The translations under genes were made by a program, and so were the position numbers. Of a stretch of DNA of 64,000 nt, positions 1 through 9,103 are shown one piece after another. This stretch comes from Chersky-840 sp963764205. GTDB lineage: Bacteria > Actinomycetota > Acidimicrobiia > Acidimicrobiales > UBA8190. Location of the stretch: assembly GCA_963764205.1 (NCBI GenBank), contig CAVXRN010000004.1, positions 124,001 to 188,000 of the forward strand, given 5' to 3'. The notes beneath the pieces are model-generated. The model ran no database searches. It saw only the letters and a program-made list of their open reading frames with translations, and was not told the DNA's origin. Positions within the stretch are counted from its first letter, which is position 1, and each line of letters begins with the position of its first letter.

Positions 1-399
1 GAGATGCGCCCGACACGTTTTCGTTCGGAGTGGCCACCCCCGGGCCCACTTGCTCCGCAATGGCAGACGTGGTGTCGCTTCCGGCCCACGGCGACGTTCG
101 ACGATCCCTGGGTGGATGCGTGTCGGTCGGTGATCCTGATCGACGTCCAGAGTTGGCCCGCCGCCTCGCAGCGCCACACGTGGCGCGAGCCGCACGGGTT
201 CATCGCGCCGAGCCTCGACCTCTACGTGGCGTTCCACACGCCGGCACCGACCGAGGCATGGTTGCTCGCGGACGGGTCCGCCCCGGTCTCGGGCGACGGC
301 ATGTTCGGGTGGACGGGCCGGCTGTGGACCCCCGAGGGTTCGCTGGTGGCGGCGGGCGGCGGTCAGGCGCTGTACCGACGGGTGCCCACGTCACGCTGA
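1..399 (+). CDS. Acyl-CoA thioesterase-like protein, 3' part only
   Basis: This is the C-terminal 132 codons of a gene whose start lies before the window; the frame is open at base 1. The residues resemble the C-terminal hot-dog half of TesB/4HBT_3-type thioesterases. A segment PWVDACRSVILIDVQSWPAA is followed by FIAPSLDLYVAFHTPAP and by the typical end GDGMFGWTGRLWTPEG with a Gly-rich turn before QALYRR. Such proteins hydrolyse acyl-CoA in lipid metabolism. The stop at 397-399 faces the lipase gene's stop 16 bases away, so the two genes converge. The family call rests on motif recognition of a partial protein. Confidence 0.7.
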   Translation, partial: EMRPTRFRSEWPPPGPLAPQWQTWCRFRPTATFDDPWVDACRSVILIDVQSWPAASQRHTWREPHGFIAPSLDLYVAFHTPAPTEAWLLADGSAPVSGDGMFGWTGRLWTPEGSLVAAGGGQALYRRVPTSR

Positions 400-415
400 C
401 GCCGACGCCCGGCGG

Positions 416-1696
416 TCAACGGGGACACGTCGTGGTCGTGATGCCCGGCAACCCGGTCGGCGTGTAGGGATCGGGGTCGGGGTCGCCCGCGAAGCGGTCC
501 GCGATCCAGTGGACCATGTCGGGCGCGGACGGCCCGATCACCCCGGCGTGGCTCTGGCCGGGGTAGATCCACCGTTCGAGATCCTGGCCCAGGCCGCAGA
601 GGTGGGTGGCGAGCAAGGCGGTGGAGGCGACGGGGATCTGCTCGTCGCTTCCGCCCTGGATGATCAGCAAGGGCGCCGCGCTGGCGCTCGTGAAGGTGCC
701 CGGGTCGTTCTCGTCCATGAGCGACTTCCAGGCCGGGATGTCGATCGGGTCCGACTTGGTCAACTGGGCGAGGGTGTAGGGGCTCGTGACCTTGGCGATG
801 TAGTCCGAGCACCCCTTGTCGAGGTCGGGGAGGAGCTTGATCGCCACGGGCGTGAGGACTTGGTCGAGCGGCGCCACGGCATTGCCGTAGGCGGCGTTGA
901 AGCCTCCGGCCGCCATGAACAGGTAGTAGCGGTACGGGCTCGTCTGCAGAAACTGGTAGATGGCGTAGAACTGCGACGGCGGCGCTCCTGCCACGACTCC
1001 TTCGAGGTGGAGGTCCGGTGCGTAGGAGGACCCGATGTGCAGGGCGAACATGGCGGTCTGTCCACCCTCGGAGTGACCCCACACCACGTAGTTGTCACTG
1101 GCGTGAGCCGCAGGCAGGTGCCGAGCGGCCCGCACGATGTCGATCGTGTTGCGGGCGGCGCTCACCCCGACCAGATACGGAAGCAGGCCGGGCGTCCCCT
1201 CACCTTGGTAGTCACTGGCGGTGACCTCCCATCCTTGGTCGAGCAGGTCGTTGGTCAACGGCACATCCGATGCGGGATCGAGCGAGGGGGCGCACTGGTC
1301 GGCCATGCCGTTGGTGCCGTGCCCCCAACTCACAACCGGATACCCGCCGCTCGGCACGGGCTTGTCGGGGACGATGACGAGCCCGGTGACCGGCACGGGC
1401 TTGTCGGTCGCCGACTCCGACAGGTACATGACCCGGTACACCACACCGTCGAGACCCGTGACCGTCAGGCGCTCGGACTTGAGCAGGGTCCCGGGGCCCG
1501 TGGTGGGCAACGGCTGGGGCACGGCGTAGAACGACGGAAGCCCGGGGGGCGCGGGTATGGCGCGGGGCGAGCTCGACGGCGATGCGGTGGACCCACAACC
1601 GGCCGCGACCACCGTCACACCCAACAGTCCTGCCACCACATACGCCGCCCGTCGCGTCACCGCCGCGCCGCGGCGCGTGTGTCGTCGGACGTCCAT
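416..1696 (-). CDS. Secreted lipase-like alpha/beta hydrolase, lipoprotein
   Basis: Predicted 426-residue serine hydrolase of the secretory-lipase (LIP) type. I chose the ATG at 1696 because GGAGGAAA lies just upstream; a longer in-frame start at 1765 has no such site. Residues 12-34 form a signal peptide ending in a lipobox-like VVAAGC, so Cys34 is probably lipidated and the protein held outside the membrane. The nucleophile elbow is WGHSEGG. A C-terminal LLIIQGGSDEQIP plus GQSHAG supply likely Asp and His of the triad. The substrate is unknown; esters of fatty acids or steroids are possible given nearby oxidase genes. The methyltransferase gene lies 38 bases upstream on the same strand. Confidence 0.8.
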   Translation of the reverse strand: MDVRRHTRRGAAVTRRAAYVVAGLLGVTVVAAGCGSTASPSSSPRAIPAPPGLPSFYAVPQPLPTTGPGTLLKSERLTVTGLDGVVYRVMYLSESATDKPVPVTGLVIVPDKPVPSGGYPVVSWGHGTNGMADQCAPSLDPASDVPLTNDLLDQGWEVTASDYQGEGTPGLLPYLVGVSAARNTIDIVRAARHLPAAHASDNYVVWGHSEGGQTAMFALHIGSSYAPDLHLEGVVAGAPPSQFYAIYQFLQTSPYRYYLFMAAGGFNAAYGNAVAPLDQVLTPVAIKLLPDLDKGCSDYIAKVTSPYTLAQLTKSDPIDIPAWKSLMDENDPGTFTSASAAPLLIIQGGSDEQIPVASTALLATHLCGLGQDLERWIYPGQSHAGVIGPSAPDMVHWIADRFAGDPDPDPYTPTGLPGITTTTCPR

Positions 1697-1734
1697 GACG
1701 TTTCCTCCCCCCGGGGCCGCGGCCTGCCGGTCGT

Positions 1735-2301
1735 TCACGATCGCGCCGACGCGGTACAGATCCACCCGAGGTCGTACACCCGGACGTCGATCGACGTGAA
1801 ACCACCCCGAGCCAGCCGATCGGGCAGCACGGCCGGGTCGATCGGATTGTAGATGTCGTCGGTATGGAACAACCTCGTGCCCTCGTTCTCGATCCCGTCG
1901 GCGGCAACGAGGACCCCACCGGGCTCGAGCACTCGCCCCAGTTCCGAGAAGACCGCATCCTGGGCTTCGACGGAAGGGATGTGGTGCAGCATGTGAAACG
2001 AGGCAGCGCCGCTGAAGCGGTCAGCGGGCAGGTCCATGGCGGTCGCATCGCCCCACACGACGTCGACGTTGGTGCCGACGAGGCGCTGCGCCAATGCGGC
2101 GGCGAGCTCCGGGTCGAACTCCAGTGCCGTCAACTGCGTCGTGCGGGTCCGCAGGACATCCGTGGTCAAACCCGGCCCCGGCCCGATCTCGATGACGTCG
2201 TCGCCGAGAGACAGCCCGCGCAATGCCTCGGGGAGGATCGTCTCCTCCACCATCTGCCGCCACTGCGGGCTGGCGCAGAACTCGAGGTGTCCCGCGTTCA
2301 T
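1735..2301 (-). CDS. SAM-dependent methyltransferase, class I
   Basis: A 188-residue Rossmann methyltransferase of the Methyltransf_11/25 type. Motif I is DVIEIGPGPGLTTDVL near residues 35-50, followed by an acidic strand end (ALEFDPELAAALA) that would bind the SAM ribose. DVVWGDATAMDLP is the adenine-binding region, and a HMLHHIP stretch follows. The length fits a minimal core without substrate-binding insertions. It lies between the exported phosphoesterase and the lipase on the same strand, and may be cotranscribed with the lipase. The substrate cannot be predicted. Confidence 0.8.
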   Translation of the reverse strand: MNAGHLEFCASPQWRQMVEETILPEALRGLSLGDDVIEIGPGPGLTTDVLRTRTTQLTALEFDPELAAALAQRLVGTNVDVVWGDATAMDLPADRFSGAASFHMLHHIPSVEAQDAVFSELGRVLEPGGVLVAADGIENEGTRLFHTDDIYNPIDPAVLPDRLARGGFTSIDVRVYDLGWICTASARS

Positions 2302-2331
2302 CGCTCGTGCTCTGGACCCACGTGTCGCGGC

Positions 2332-3897
2332 TCAGGCCGGAACCGGTCTCGCCGACCCGGGTTCCTGCGACGGCATGCTCTGGTCGGCCGGCACGGGGTA
2401 CGGCGCAGGGTCGGTGAGGTCGAACTCGATGAGCTGCGAGGGCGAACATTCGCTCTTGACCGCCGCGTCGCTTCTTCCCTCGGTGGCAGGCAGGGACGGG
2501 ACCGAGGTGTCGGGGGACCCGACATGCAGTGTTGAGGTCAAGTCGCCGGTCACACTCCGACGCCAGGCCGAGATGTTGGGGGCCTTCACCCCGAACCGCG
2601 TCTCGAGGAATCGCAGCTGCGACGTGTGGTCGAACGTCTCGGAGCAGACGTAGCCGCCCCGGCTGAAGGGCGACACCACGAGGAGCGGCACCCTGAAGCC
2701 GAGGCCGATCGGCCCGGCGACACCTCGGGCCGGAGTCGGCAGAGGGTCGACGGTCAGGTACTCGCCGGGGGTGCCCGCCGGGGCTACCGGCGGCTTGACG
2801 TGGTCGAAGAATCCGTCGTTCTCGTCGTACATGATGAACAGCACGGTTTTCGACCACGTCTTGGGGTTCGAGACGAGCGCACTGATCACCTGGTGGGTGA
2901 ACCACATCCCCGCCGCCGGCGGCGATGGTGGGTGTTCGTCGTAGCCGATCGGCGGGATGACCCACGACACCTGGGGAAGGGTGTCGTGGGCGATGTCGCG
3001 GGCGAAGTCACCGGGGAAGAGGGGGTCGAAGGCCTTCTTGTACAACAGTGACGACGGGTCCTGCACGTGTCGCTTGAAGTACAAGAGGATGTTGTCGGAG
3101 ATCGCGATCGACAACGGGTTCGACGGTCGATATCCGGCACCCGACGGGTTGTAGACCTTCCAGGAGATACCGCTGGCCTCGAGCTCCTCGGGCATCGAGC
3201 GCCACGACGCACTCCCGATGGCACTGGACTCGGAGTTCGTGATGATGACCGGACCGCCCTCGTGCCCTTCAGGATCGAGCGTCCCCGACCATGCGTGGAG
3301 CCGGTTGGGATGAGTGGGCCCCATCACCGAGCAGTGATAGCCGTCCGCGATGGTGAAGGCGTCGGCGAGCGAATACCAGAACTCCAGATCCGGGCGGGTG
3401 TAGTAGCCCATGGTCAACACGCCGTTCTCCGGACCCTCCCACTGCGGCATCGTGTGGGTGGCGACGAATTGGTCCATCTGGCCGCCGTTCCAACACATGT
3501 GCTGCGCCGACCACTCGTGCGAGAGGTCGAACGTGCACTCGGCGTCGGTGGTGGCCGTATCGAGGTGGAACGGCAACAGTTGCGTCGCGGCGCCCCCGGG
3601 CCATGACTGTGCGAAGAGACCGGCAGCGCGCGCCGCGGGATCGTCGAATCCCCGGACCCCCTTGTACGAGCCGTAGTAGTGGTCGAAAGACCGGTTCTCG
3701 TTCATGAGGAAGACGACGTGCTCGACCGCACCGAGGTCGGAGCCGGCCGGCGCGACGGCAGCCGCCTTGCGAGCGGTCTCGCCCCCGCAGGCCGCCAGGG
3801 CCAGACTGAACGCGCCCGCCATGCCTGCGACCAGGACTTCGCGCCGTGTGCGCAGGCTGAATCGAGAGTTACCCGGCGGTTGGTCCACGTTCGGCAC
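2332..3897 (-). CDS. Tat-exported phosphoesterase (phospholipase C/acid phosphatase family)
   Basis: A 521-residue member of the alkaline-phosphatase-like phosphoesterase family that includes PlcA-C and AcpA. I chose the GTG at 3897 because GAGGAA lies upstream; an ATG 17 codons earlier has no such site. The N-terminus has a twin-arginine signal (RTRREVLVAG) and then a lipobox-like ALAAC, Cys37, so the protein is probably exported folded and may be lipid-anchored. Family hallmarks are EHVVFLMNENRSFDHYYGS near the mature N-terminus, GPTHPNRLHAWSG, MYDENDGFFDHV and RVPLLVVSPFSRGG. It would release phosphate from phospholipids or phosphate esters. A related protein lies at the window's right end, and a Pho-type operon at 20-25 kb. 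Confidence 0.88.
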   Translation of the reverse strand: MPNVDQPPGNSRFSLRTRREVLVAGMAGAFSLALAACGGETARKAAAVAPAGSDLGAVEHVVFLMNENRSFDHYYGSYKGVRGFDDPAARAAGLFAQSWPGGAATQLLPFHLDTATTDAECTFDLSHEWSAQHMCWNGGQMDQFVATHTMPQWEGPENGVLTMGYYTRPDLEFWYSLADAFTIADGYHCSVMGPTHPNRLHAWSGTLDPEGHEGGPVIITNSESSAIGSASWRSMPEELEASGISWKVYNPSGAGYRPSNPLSIAISDNILLYFKRHVQDPSSLLYKKAFDPLFPGDFARDIAHDTLPQVSWVIPPIGYDEHPPSPPAAGMWFTHQVISALVSNPKTWSKTVLFIMYDENDGFFDHVKPPVAPAGTPGEYLTVDPLPTPARGVAGPIGLGFRVPLLVVSPFSRGGYVCSETFDHTSQLRFLETRFGVKAPNISAWRRSVTGDLTSTLHVGSPDTSVPSLPATEGRSDAAVKSECSPSQLIEFDLTDPAPYPVPADQSMPSQEPGSARPVPA

Positions 3898-4006
3898 CCT
3901 CTTGTTTTCCTCGGCCGTGCCCGTCGTCGGGCGACGACATCCTGGCACAGAGAAGGCGCTCGTGCCCTCGAGACAATGGCGATGGCGAGGATGTCGACGA
4001 CGCCGA

Positions 4007-4026
4007 CGATGCCGTGACGGGCATCG
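4007..4026 (-). terminator. Weak hairpin after the coiled-coil gene
   Basis: CGATGCC and GGCATCG form a seven-base-pair stem around a six-base loop, ten bases after the stop of the gene at 4036-4686. No T-run follows, so intrinsic termination is uncertain. Confidence 0.25.
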
Positions 4027-4035
4027 CGCTGTATC

Positions 4036-4686
4036 TCAGATGGCCCGCTCCGACGTTGTGGCGCGCTGCGGGCGACGATGACGAAGTTGGTTCAGCAGCG
4101 ACTGCTCGTCCGGGCCCAACCGTTCGGCCGCTCGGTTCTGGGGGCGGCGAGGCTCTTGGAGGCGGTCGGTCAGGAGCGAGAGATTGTGCTGCGCCGCCTC
4201 GAGCTGGTTCTGCAAGATGTCTCGTTCTGCTGCGACGGCCTCGGCTTCAGCATTGGCACGAGCCACGTCACGCTGCAACGAGGTGTTGCGAGCTTCGAGT
4301 TGCTCGAGACGACGGCGCGCCCACGACGCCGATTCCGAGGTGTCGGTGGGAGCCGCCGCAGCGCGCGTGACCTGAGCGAGCAACGCCGCCGCAAGTTCGT
4401 CGTAGTCGAGCGGCCCGGCATCGGGCGTCTCCACTCCCGCGACCGCCTGGCTTTCGGCGCCACTGCCACTATTCGAGATCCGATACGTTCGCTTGCCTTT
4501 GATCTGCCGCGCCAAGAGACCCGCCTTGGCCATCGCCGCGACCACTTGTGTGAAGCCTGCGTCGGTACCTTCGTAATCGATTGCCTTTTTCAGGACGGAT
4601 GTCGCTTTACCGCTGGAATCCTCCACAGCGCCGTGCTCTGCAAGGTATCTGACAATCCGATTGCGAACGCTTTGATCTCGTGCCAC
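4036..4686 (-). CDS. Unknown winged-helix plus coiled-coil protein
   Basis: I do not recognise this 216-residue protein. The GTG at 4686 follows a strong AGGAGG site, which decides the start; the frame is open upstream but that part has poor coding character. Residues 1-70 (RNRIVRYLAEHGAVEDSSGK through KGKRTYRIS) look like a winged-helix fold with a basic wing. A Ser/Gly/Ala linker follows. Residues about 110-165 carry heptad-rich, Glu/Ala/Gln-rich sequence predicted to form a coiled coil, and the C-terminal 40 residues are Arg/Gln-rich and probably disordered. A DNA-binding, self-associating architectural or regulatory protein is plausible. It diverges from the SARP regulator gene across 742 bases. 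Confidence 0.6.
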   Translation of the reverse strand: MARDQSVRNRIVRYLAEHGAVEDSSGKATSVLKKAIDYEGTDAGFTQVVAAMAKAGLLARQIKGKRTYRISNSGSGAESQAVAGVETPDAGPLDYDELAAALLAQVTRAAAAPTDTSESASWARRRLEQLEARNTSLQRDVARANAEAEAVAAERDILQNQLEAAQHNLSLLTDRLQEPRRPQNRAAERLGPDEQSLLNQLRHRRPQRATTSERAI

Positions 4687-5428
4687 AGAAACCTCCTTGA
4701 GGGCAGGCGCGACGAAACAACAAGTCGATCCATTACAGAGATCGGCCACATGCCCCGCTTCAACTTTATCACTTGTCGCCGTCCCTTTGAACGCGCGCAC
4801 ATGACAGGTGCACGACGCAGGGAGAACGCGTGCAGCAAACGAGCGCGCACTCAACAAATCCCCAGACTCTGCGAATGTTGCGTAGACCGACGCATACAAC
4901 GACCGATCGAATCGTGCAGTCTCGGCACGCTCACTGTGTACTGCGATCCCCGACGCCATGACCGGGCATCCCACGCGGCAGCCAGTGGCGCTGCACAAAT
5001 CTCGCACAACCGTGTGGTCGGGCGCCGCCGGCGGACAGGAGGGGCGCTGACCGGAGGGCACCGTCGTGGCGCTCGTGGGCCCCGGTCCCGAACATCGGCG
5101 ACCACCGCGAGCTCGGATGATCCCGACGCGCCTCGGCCTGCCACCAGGGCGAACGCCGGTGGGGCATCATCGGCTCACCCCACCGGCACGCCCTGTCCGA
5201 GTTAGCGGGTCCAGCACGTGGGGGGCATGTGCCGCCGCCCCGCCGCCTCGTGAGTCACCATGCGACGACCCGCTCACATGGCACCGACACGTGGCTCACA
5301 GGGTCAGCCAGGTCGATCTCCATCCCACTTGTCGTGAGGGAACTCCCGCGGAGAGTGTCGACGGAGAGGTTCTCCGAGATCAGAGGCAGCGTACAATCGT
5401 TCGTCCGCAGCTCGCAGGGGGCGCGACC
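4687..5428. other. Long gene-free gap between divergent genes
   Basis: I found no convincing coding sequence in these 742 bases. The part from about 4690 to 4900 is visibly richer in A/T than its surroundings and could hold the leftward promoter; TGTAAT on the minus strand at 4732-4737 is a possible -10 element. At 5155-5187, GCCGGTGGGG and CCCCACCGGC form a perfect ten-base-pair stem with a 13-base loop. The right end carries the SARP gene promoter, listed separately. Confidence 0.5.
5362..5397 (+). promoter_or_regulatory. Promoter and operator-like palindrome before the SARP gene
   Basis: TACAAT at 5392-5397 is a good -10 element 31 bases before the GTG. CGGAGA and TCTCCG at 5362-5376, separated by three bases, make a perfect palindrome that covers the expected -35 position. 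That placement suits a repressor or an autoregulating activator. Confidence 0.5.
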
Positions 5429-8400
5429 GTGATCTCCGTCCGATTGCTCGGTCCCGTAGAGGTCGACGCCAACGGTGACAGTGTCGCGCTCTCCCGGACC
5501 CTCGAACGAGCCCTCCTGGCTCGGCTGGCCTTGCACCCCGGGCAACCGGTCTCCAGCGAGAGGCTGATCGACGACCTCTGGGGCCACCATGCGCCGAGAG
5601 ACGGCGCCGCCAGCCTGCAGGGGCTCGTCTACCGCCTGCGTCGCACGTTGAGCACCGAGCGACGTTGCATCATCCGGGCCAACAACGGGTACTCCCTCGA
5701 TGCCGAGGTCAGCGTCGACGTGACCACCTTCGACCAGCTCGTGGCTCGGGCGCGGGCGACACAGGGGACGGTGCGCGCCGACGAAGCCCCCACCTTGTTG
5801 CGTGAGGCACTCGGCCTGTGGAGAGGGCCTCCGCTCGCCGGTCTCGAATCGCTGCCGTTCGTCAGCACCCAGGCCACGCGTCTCATTGCGGCGCGCGTGG
5901 CGGCGCTGGGCGATCGTGTCGACGCCGACCTGGCGGCCGGCAACCATCGCGAGGTCATCGCCGAGCTCGAGACGTTCGTGGCGGAACATCCTTTCGATGA
6001 GCGGTTCTGGGCGCAGCTCATGGTGGCGCTGTACCGGTCGGGGTCGCAAGCCGACGCCTTGCGCTGCTACTCACGACTGCGGAACCTGCTCAACGACGAA
6101 CTCGGCATCTCGCCGGGCCCCGCCGTGGCCGATCTCGAGCGGGCGATCCTGAGACAGGACCCGGCGTTGGAGTGGACGCCGAGGATCGCACCCACCGCCG
6201 CGGCCGATGCCGCACCGTTGCCGCGGACCCACCCGGGGCGCGTCGGCGCCGACGCCCCGGTCGAGCCAACCGACGGGCACGCAGCCGCCGCGATCGAGAG
6301 CTCGGACCTCTCGTGGGTGCCTCGGGTGAGCGCAGCCGCCTTCGTCGGGAGACTCCATGAGCTCGAAGCGGCGCGCGCCGCGCGCCGACGAGCCGTCGGA
6401 GGCGAGCAGCTCTTGGTCCTCATCACGGGGGAGCCCGGCATCGGCAAGACGAGACTGACGGCCGAGATCGCGCGGGAATGCGACGCGGCGGGCGACCTGG
6501 TGCTGCACGGCCGATGGGACGAGGAGCCGCTGTGCCCGTACCAGGCGTTTCGAGAAGCGCTCGGTCGCTACAGCCTGCGAGCCCCCCCAGGGCTCGTCGA
6601 GAACGACGTCGGTCCCCTGGCTTCGGTGCTGGGACGCATCGTCCCCGAGGTGTTCGAGGGCCAAGGCGGGCCGGCCTCGGCGCGCCTCGAGGTCGAGAGC
6701 GACAGGTACCAGGTCTTCGACGCCGTGAACCGATGGATCCGGGCCATCGCCACCCGGCGTCGCCTCGTGCTCATGCTCGACGACATGCACTGGGCGGACC
6801 GACCGTCCCTGCTCTTGCTCGACTACCTCCTGCGGTCGTCGACCCAAGCACCACTGCTGATCGTGGCCACCTATCGCCAGACCGACACCAACGTCTCGGG
6901 GTGGTTCTCCGAGTCACTCGCCGGCATCCGCCGGACGACGTCGGTCGAGACCATCGGCCTCGAGGGGCTGTCGGCGGCAGAGACCCACGAACTGCTCGAA
7001 GTGGCCATCGGACGAACGCTGAGTGCGCACGAGGCCGCCGGGGCGGCGAACCTCCAGCGCCATACGGGCGGGAACCCGTTCTTCTTGCAGGAAGTGGTGC
7101 GGGACCTCCGAGAAGCGGGACGGTCGCTCGAGGCCTGGTCCGTCGCGAACGCCGAGGAGCTCTTGCTGCCCGAACGATTGCGCGACGTCGTGCGTTGGCG
7201 CCTGCGCCAGCTTTCGGCGGTCTGCATGCGGGTGCTGTCGGCCGCCTCGGCACTCGGCGACGAGTTCGACATCGGCACCGTCGGGAGCGCCATCGACTGC
7301 GACGAGGAGACCCTTCTCCTGGCCCTCGACGAGGCGCGCCTGGCCGGTGTGGTCACCGAGAGCTCGCGTGCATTCGACACGCACTCCTTCACCCACGCCG
7401 TCGTGCGCCAGGCTCTGTATCACGAGCTCGGCCTGAGCCGCCGAACGCGACTGCACCGGCGACTCGGGACGACGCTCGAGACCCGCTTCGGCCCCGATGC
7501 CCGACACCACGCCAGCGAGTTGGCTCACCACTTCTACCTGGGCGCACGGGCCGGAGGCGTCAACGATGCCCTGCGATACCTCCGGCTCGCGGCGGACGAC
7601 GCCCTCCTGCAGGTGGCCTACGAAGCGGCGGCGGACCATCTGGTTCGGGCCCTCGAGCTCGTGGAGGAGTACCGGACCTCCGACGAGGTGGAGAAGTGCG
7701 TGCTGCTGTTGGCCATCGGGAACGCGTGCGTGAAGGCGGGCCGCGCCGGCGAAGCCAACAACCGGTTCCTCGATGCATTCGACGTGGCCGACCGGTGTGG
7801 GCGGCCGGACCTGCTCGCCGAGGCCGCGCTGGGGTACGGCGGCGTGCTTCCGGCCGGCTCGGAGCCCAACGCCAAGGCGCGCGCGCTCCTCGAGTCCGCA
7901 CTCTCCGCCTTGCCCGCCCACGACAGCGCGGCGCGCGCGCTGGTGCTCGGTCGGCTGGCCCAATGGGGCCACTTCGACCGTCCCCGGGCCGAGCGTCGCC
8001 AGCTCGCCGACGACGCCGTCGACATGGCCCGGCGGCTCGACGATCCCGAGACCCTGGCGGCGGTGCTCCGGTACCGGTACTGGGCCATGGACGGGCCCGA
8101 CGACGTCGAACGACAGATCGCGGTGGGGGTCGAGATCCGGGACCTGGGCGAGCACATCGGCGACAGCGAGATCCTCCTCCAGGGGCTCAAGTGCGAGCTC
8201 CACGCCCGCTTCGAGATGGGTGACTACGAGGCCTCGCGCCGGGTGGCGGCCGATCTCAGCGACCTGGCCATCGAGATCCAGCAACCCGAGTACCTCCGCC
8301 TGGGCCACATGTGGAACGGCTTGGTGGCCGGGACCGAGGGTCGCTACGACGACGCCGAGTCCTACGCGGCGCAGGCGGCCGCCATTCTCGAACGGACCGA

Positions 8401-9082
8401 ACACCCCCAGCTGTACGCCCTCTACGTGGGACTGTCACTGCCGTGGCGCTGGTTGCAGGGTCGCATGGAAGAGCTCCGTCCTCTCCTCGAGCTCGGCAAG
8501 ACGGGCCGGGCGTCCTTGGGCGAGACCGCGCTGGCGGCGTGGGTGGCGAGCGAGATCGGCGAGCGCGGCCAGGCCGAGGCGTTGCTCGCCGGCCTCGCCC
8601 CCGCCCAGGTGGTCGAGGGTGACCGCAATTTCCATTGGTGGTTCCTCATGGTGGGACTGGCCCAGACCGCGTGGAACCTCGACGACCGGCGCTGGGCCAC
8701 CGTGCTCTACGACCTGATCGAGCCCTATGCCGATCACAATTGCCGCGCCGGACAGGCGACGTTCCTGGGTGCCGCGTCGTTGCAGCTGGGCATGCTGGCG
8801 CTGATGCTCGGACGCCGAGACGTCGCGGTCCGTCATCTCGAGGCCGCCCTGGCGCGCCACGAGGACATGGCGGCCCGGCCGTTGGCAGCCATGACCAAAC
8901 ACGTGCTGGCCGTCGCCCTGGACGGATCGGGCTCTCCCCTCGACCGGGCGCGGGCCGAGACGCTCGAACACGAGGCGGCGCGGGCGGCGCAGACCCTGGG
9001 CATCCCCCGGGCGGTGACGACGCCAGGTCTCGGTGGCACGACGGCGTCGGGCCGGCCGGTCACCGCCCCCCGATCACGATGA
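5429..9082 (+). CDS. SARP/AfsR-type transcriptional regulator with ATPase and TPR domains
   Basis: A 1217-residue regulator. I chose the GTG at 5429 because it begins the domain directly (VISVRLLGPVEV) and is preceded by AGGGGG; the frame is open further upstream but without homology-like sequence. Residues 1-250 contain an OmpR-like DNA-binding region (SERLIDDLWG, LQGLVYRLRRTL) followed by a bacterial transcriptional activation domain ending GISPGPAVADLERAIL. An AAA/NACHT-like ATPase follows with Walker A GEPGIGKT near residue 335 and Walker B LVLMLDDMHWAD near 450. The last 600 residues are TPR-like helical repeats. No LuxR-type C-terminal domain is present. AfsR-type proteins activate secondary-metabolism or stress genes; no biosynthetic cluster lies nearby, so the target is unknown. 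Confidence 0.88.
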   Translation: MISVRLLGPVEVDANGDSVALSRTLERALLARLALHPGQPVSSERLIDDLWGHHAPRDGAASLQGLVYRLRRTLSTERRCIIRANNGYSLDAEVSVDVTTFDQLVARARATQGTVRADEAPTLLREALGLWRGPPLAGLESLPFVSTQATRLIAARVAALGDRVDADLAAGNHREVIAELETFVAEHPFDERFWAQLMVALYRSGSQADALRCYSRLRNLLNDELGISPGPAVADLERAILRQDPALEWTPRIAPTAAADAAPLPRTHPGRVGADAPVEPTDGHAAAAIESSDLSWVPRVSAAAFVGRLHELEAARAARRRAVGGEQLLVLITGEPGIGKTRLTAEIARECDAAGDLVLHGRWDEEPLCPYQAFREALGRYSLRAPPGLVENDVGPLASVLGRIVPEVFEGQGGPASARLEVESDRYQVFDAVNRWIRAIATRRRLVLMLDDMHWADRPSLLLLDYLLRSSTQAPLLIVATYRQTDTNVSGWFSESLAGIRRTTSVETIGLEGLSAAETHELLEVAIGRTLSAHEAAGAANLQRHTGGNPFFLQEVVRDLREAGRSLEAWSVANAEELLLPERLRDVVRWRLRQLSAVCMRVLSAASALGDEFDIGTVGSAIDCDEETLLLALDEARLAGVVTESSRAFDTHSFTHAVVRQALYHELGLSRRTRLHRRLGTTLETRFGPDARHHASELAHHFYLGARAGGVNDALRYLRLAADDALLQVAYEAAADHLVRALELVEEYRTSDEVEKCVLLLAIGNACVKAGRAGEANNRFLDAFDVADRCGRPDLLAEAALGYGGVLPAGSEPNAKARALLESALSALPAHDSAARALVLGRLAQWGHFDRPRAERRQLADDAVDMARRLDDPETLAAVLRYRYWAMDGPDDVERQIAVGVEIRDLGEHIGDSEILLQGLKCELHARFEMGDYEASRRVAADLSDLAIEIQQPEYLRLGHMWNGLVAGTEGRYDDAESYAAQAAAILERTEHPQLYALYVGLSLPWRWLQGRMEELRPLLELGKTGRASLGETALAAWVASEIGERGQAEALLAGLAPAQVVEGDRNFHWWFLMVGLAQTAWNLDDRRWATVLYDLIEPYADHNCRAGQATFLGAASLQLGMLALMLGRRDVAVRHLEAALARHEDMAARPLAAMTKHVLAVALDGSGSPLDRARAETLEHEAARAAQTLGIPRAVTTPGLGGTTASGRPVTAPRSR

Positions 9083-9103
9083 GGTTGACCGCACGGCCCC
9101 GGT

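Noticed and set aside
4687..5061. Extension of the coiled-coil gene upstream of 4686
   Set aside because: The frame is open, but the AGGAGG site before the GTG at 4686 and the lack of domain-like sequence beyond it favour the shorter gene.
5066..5428. Extension of the SARP gene upstream of 5429
   Set aside because: The SARP domain begins exactly at the GTG at 5429, and a good promoter lies inside the would-be extension.
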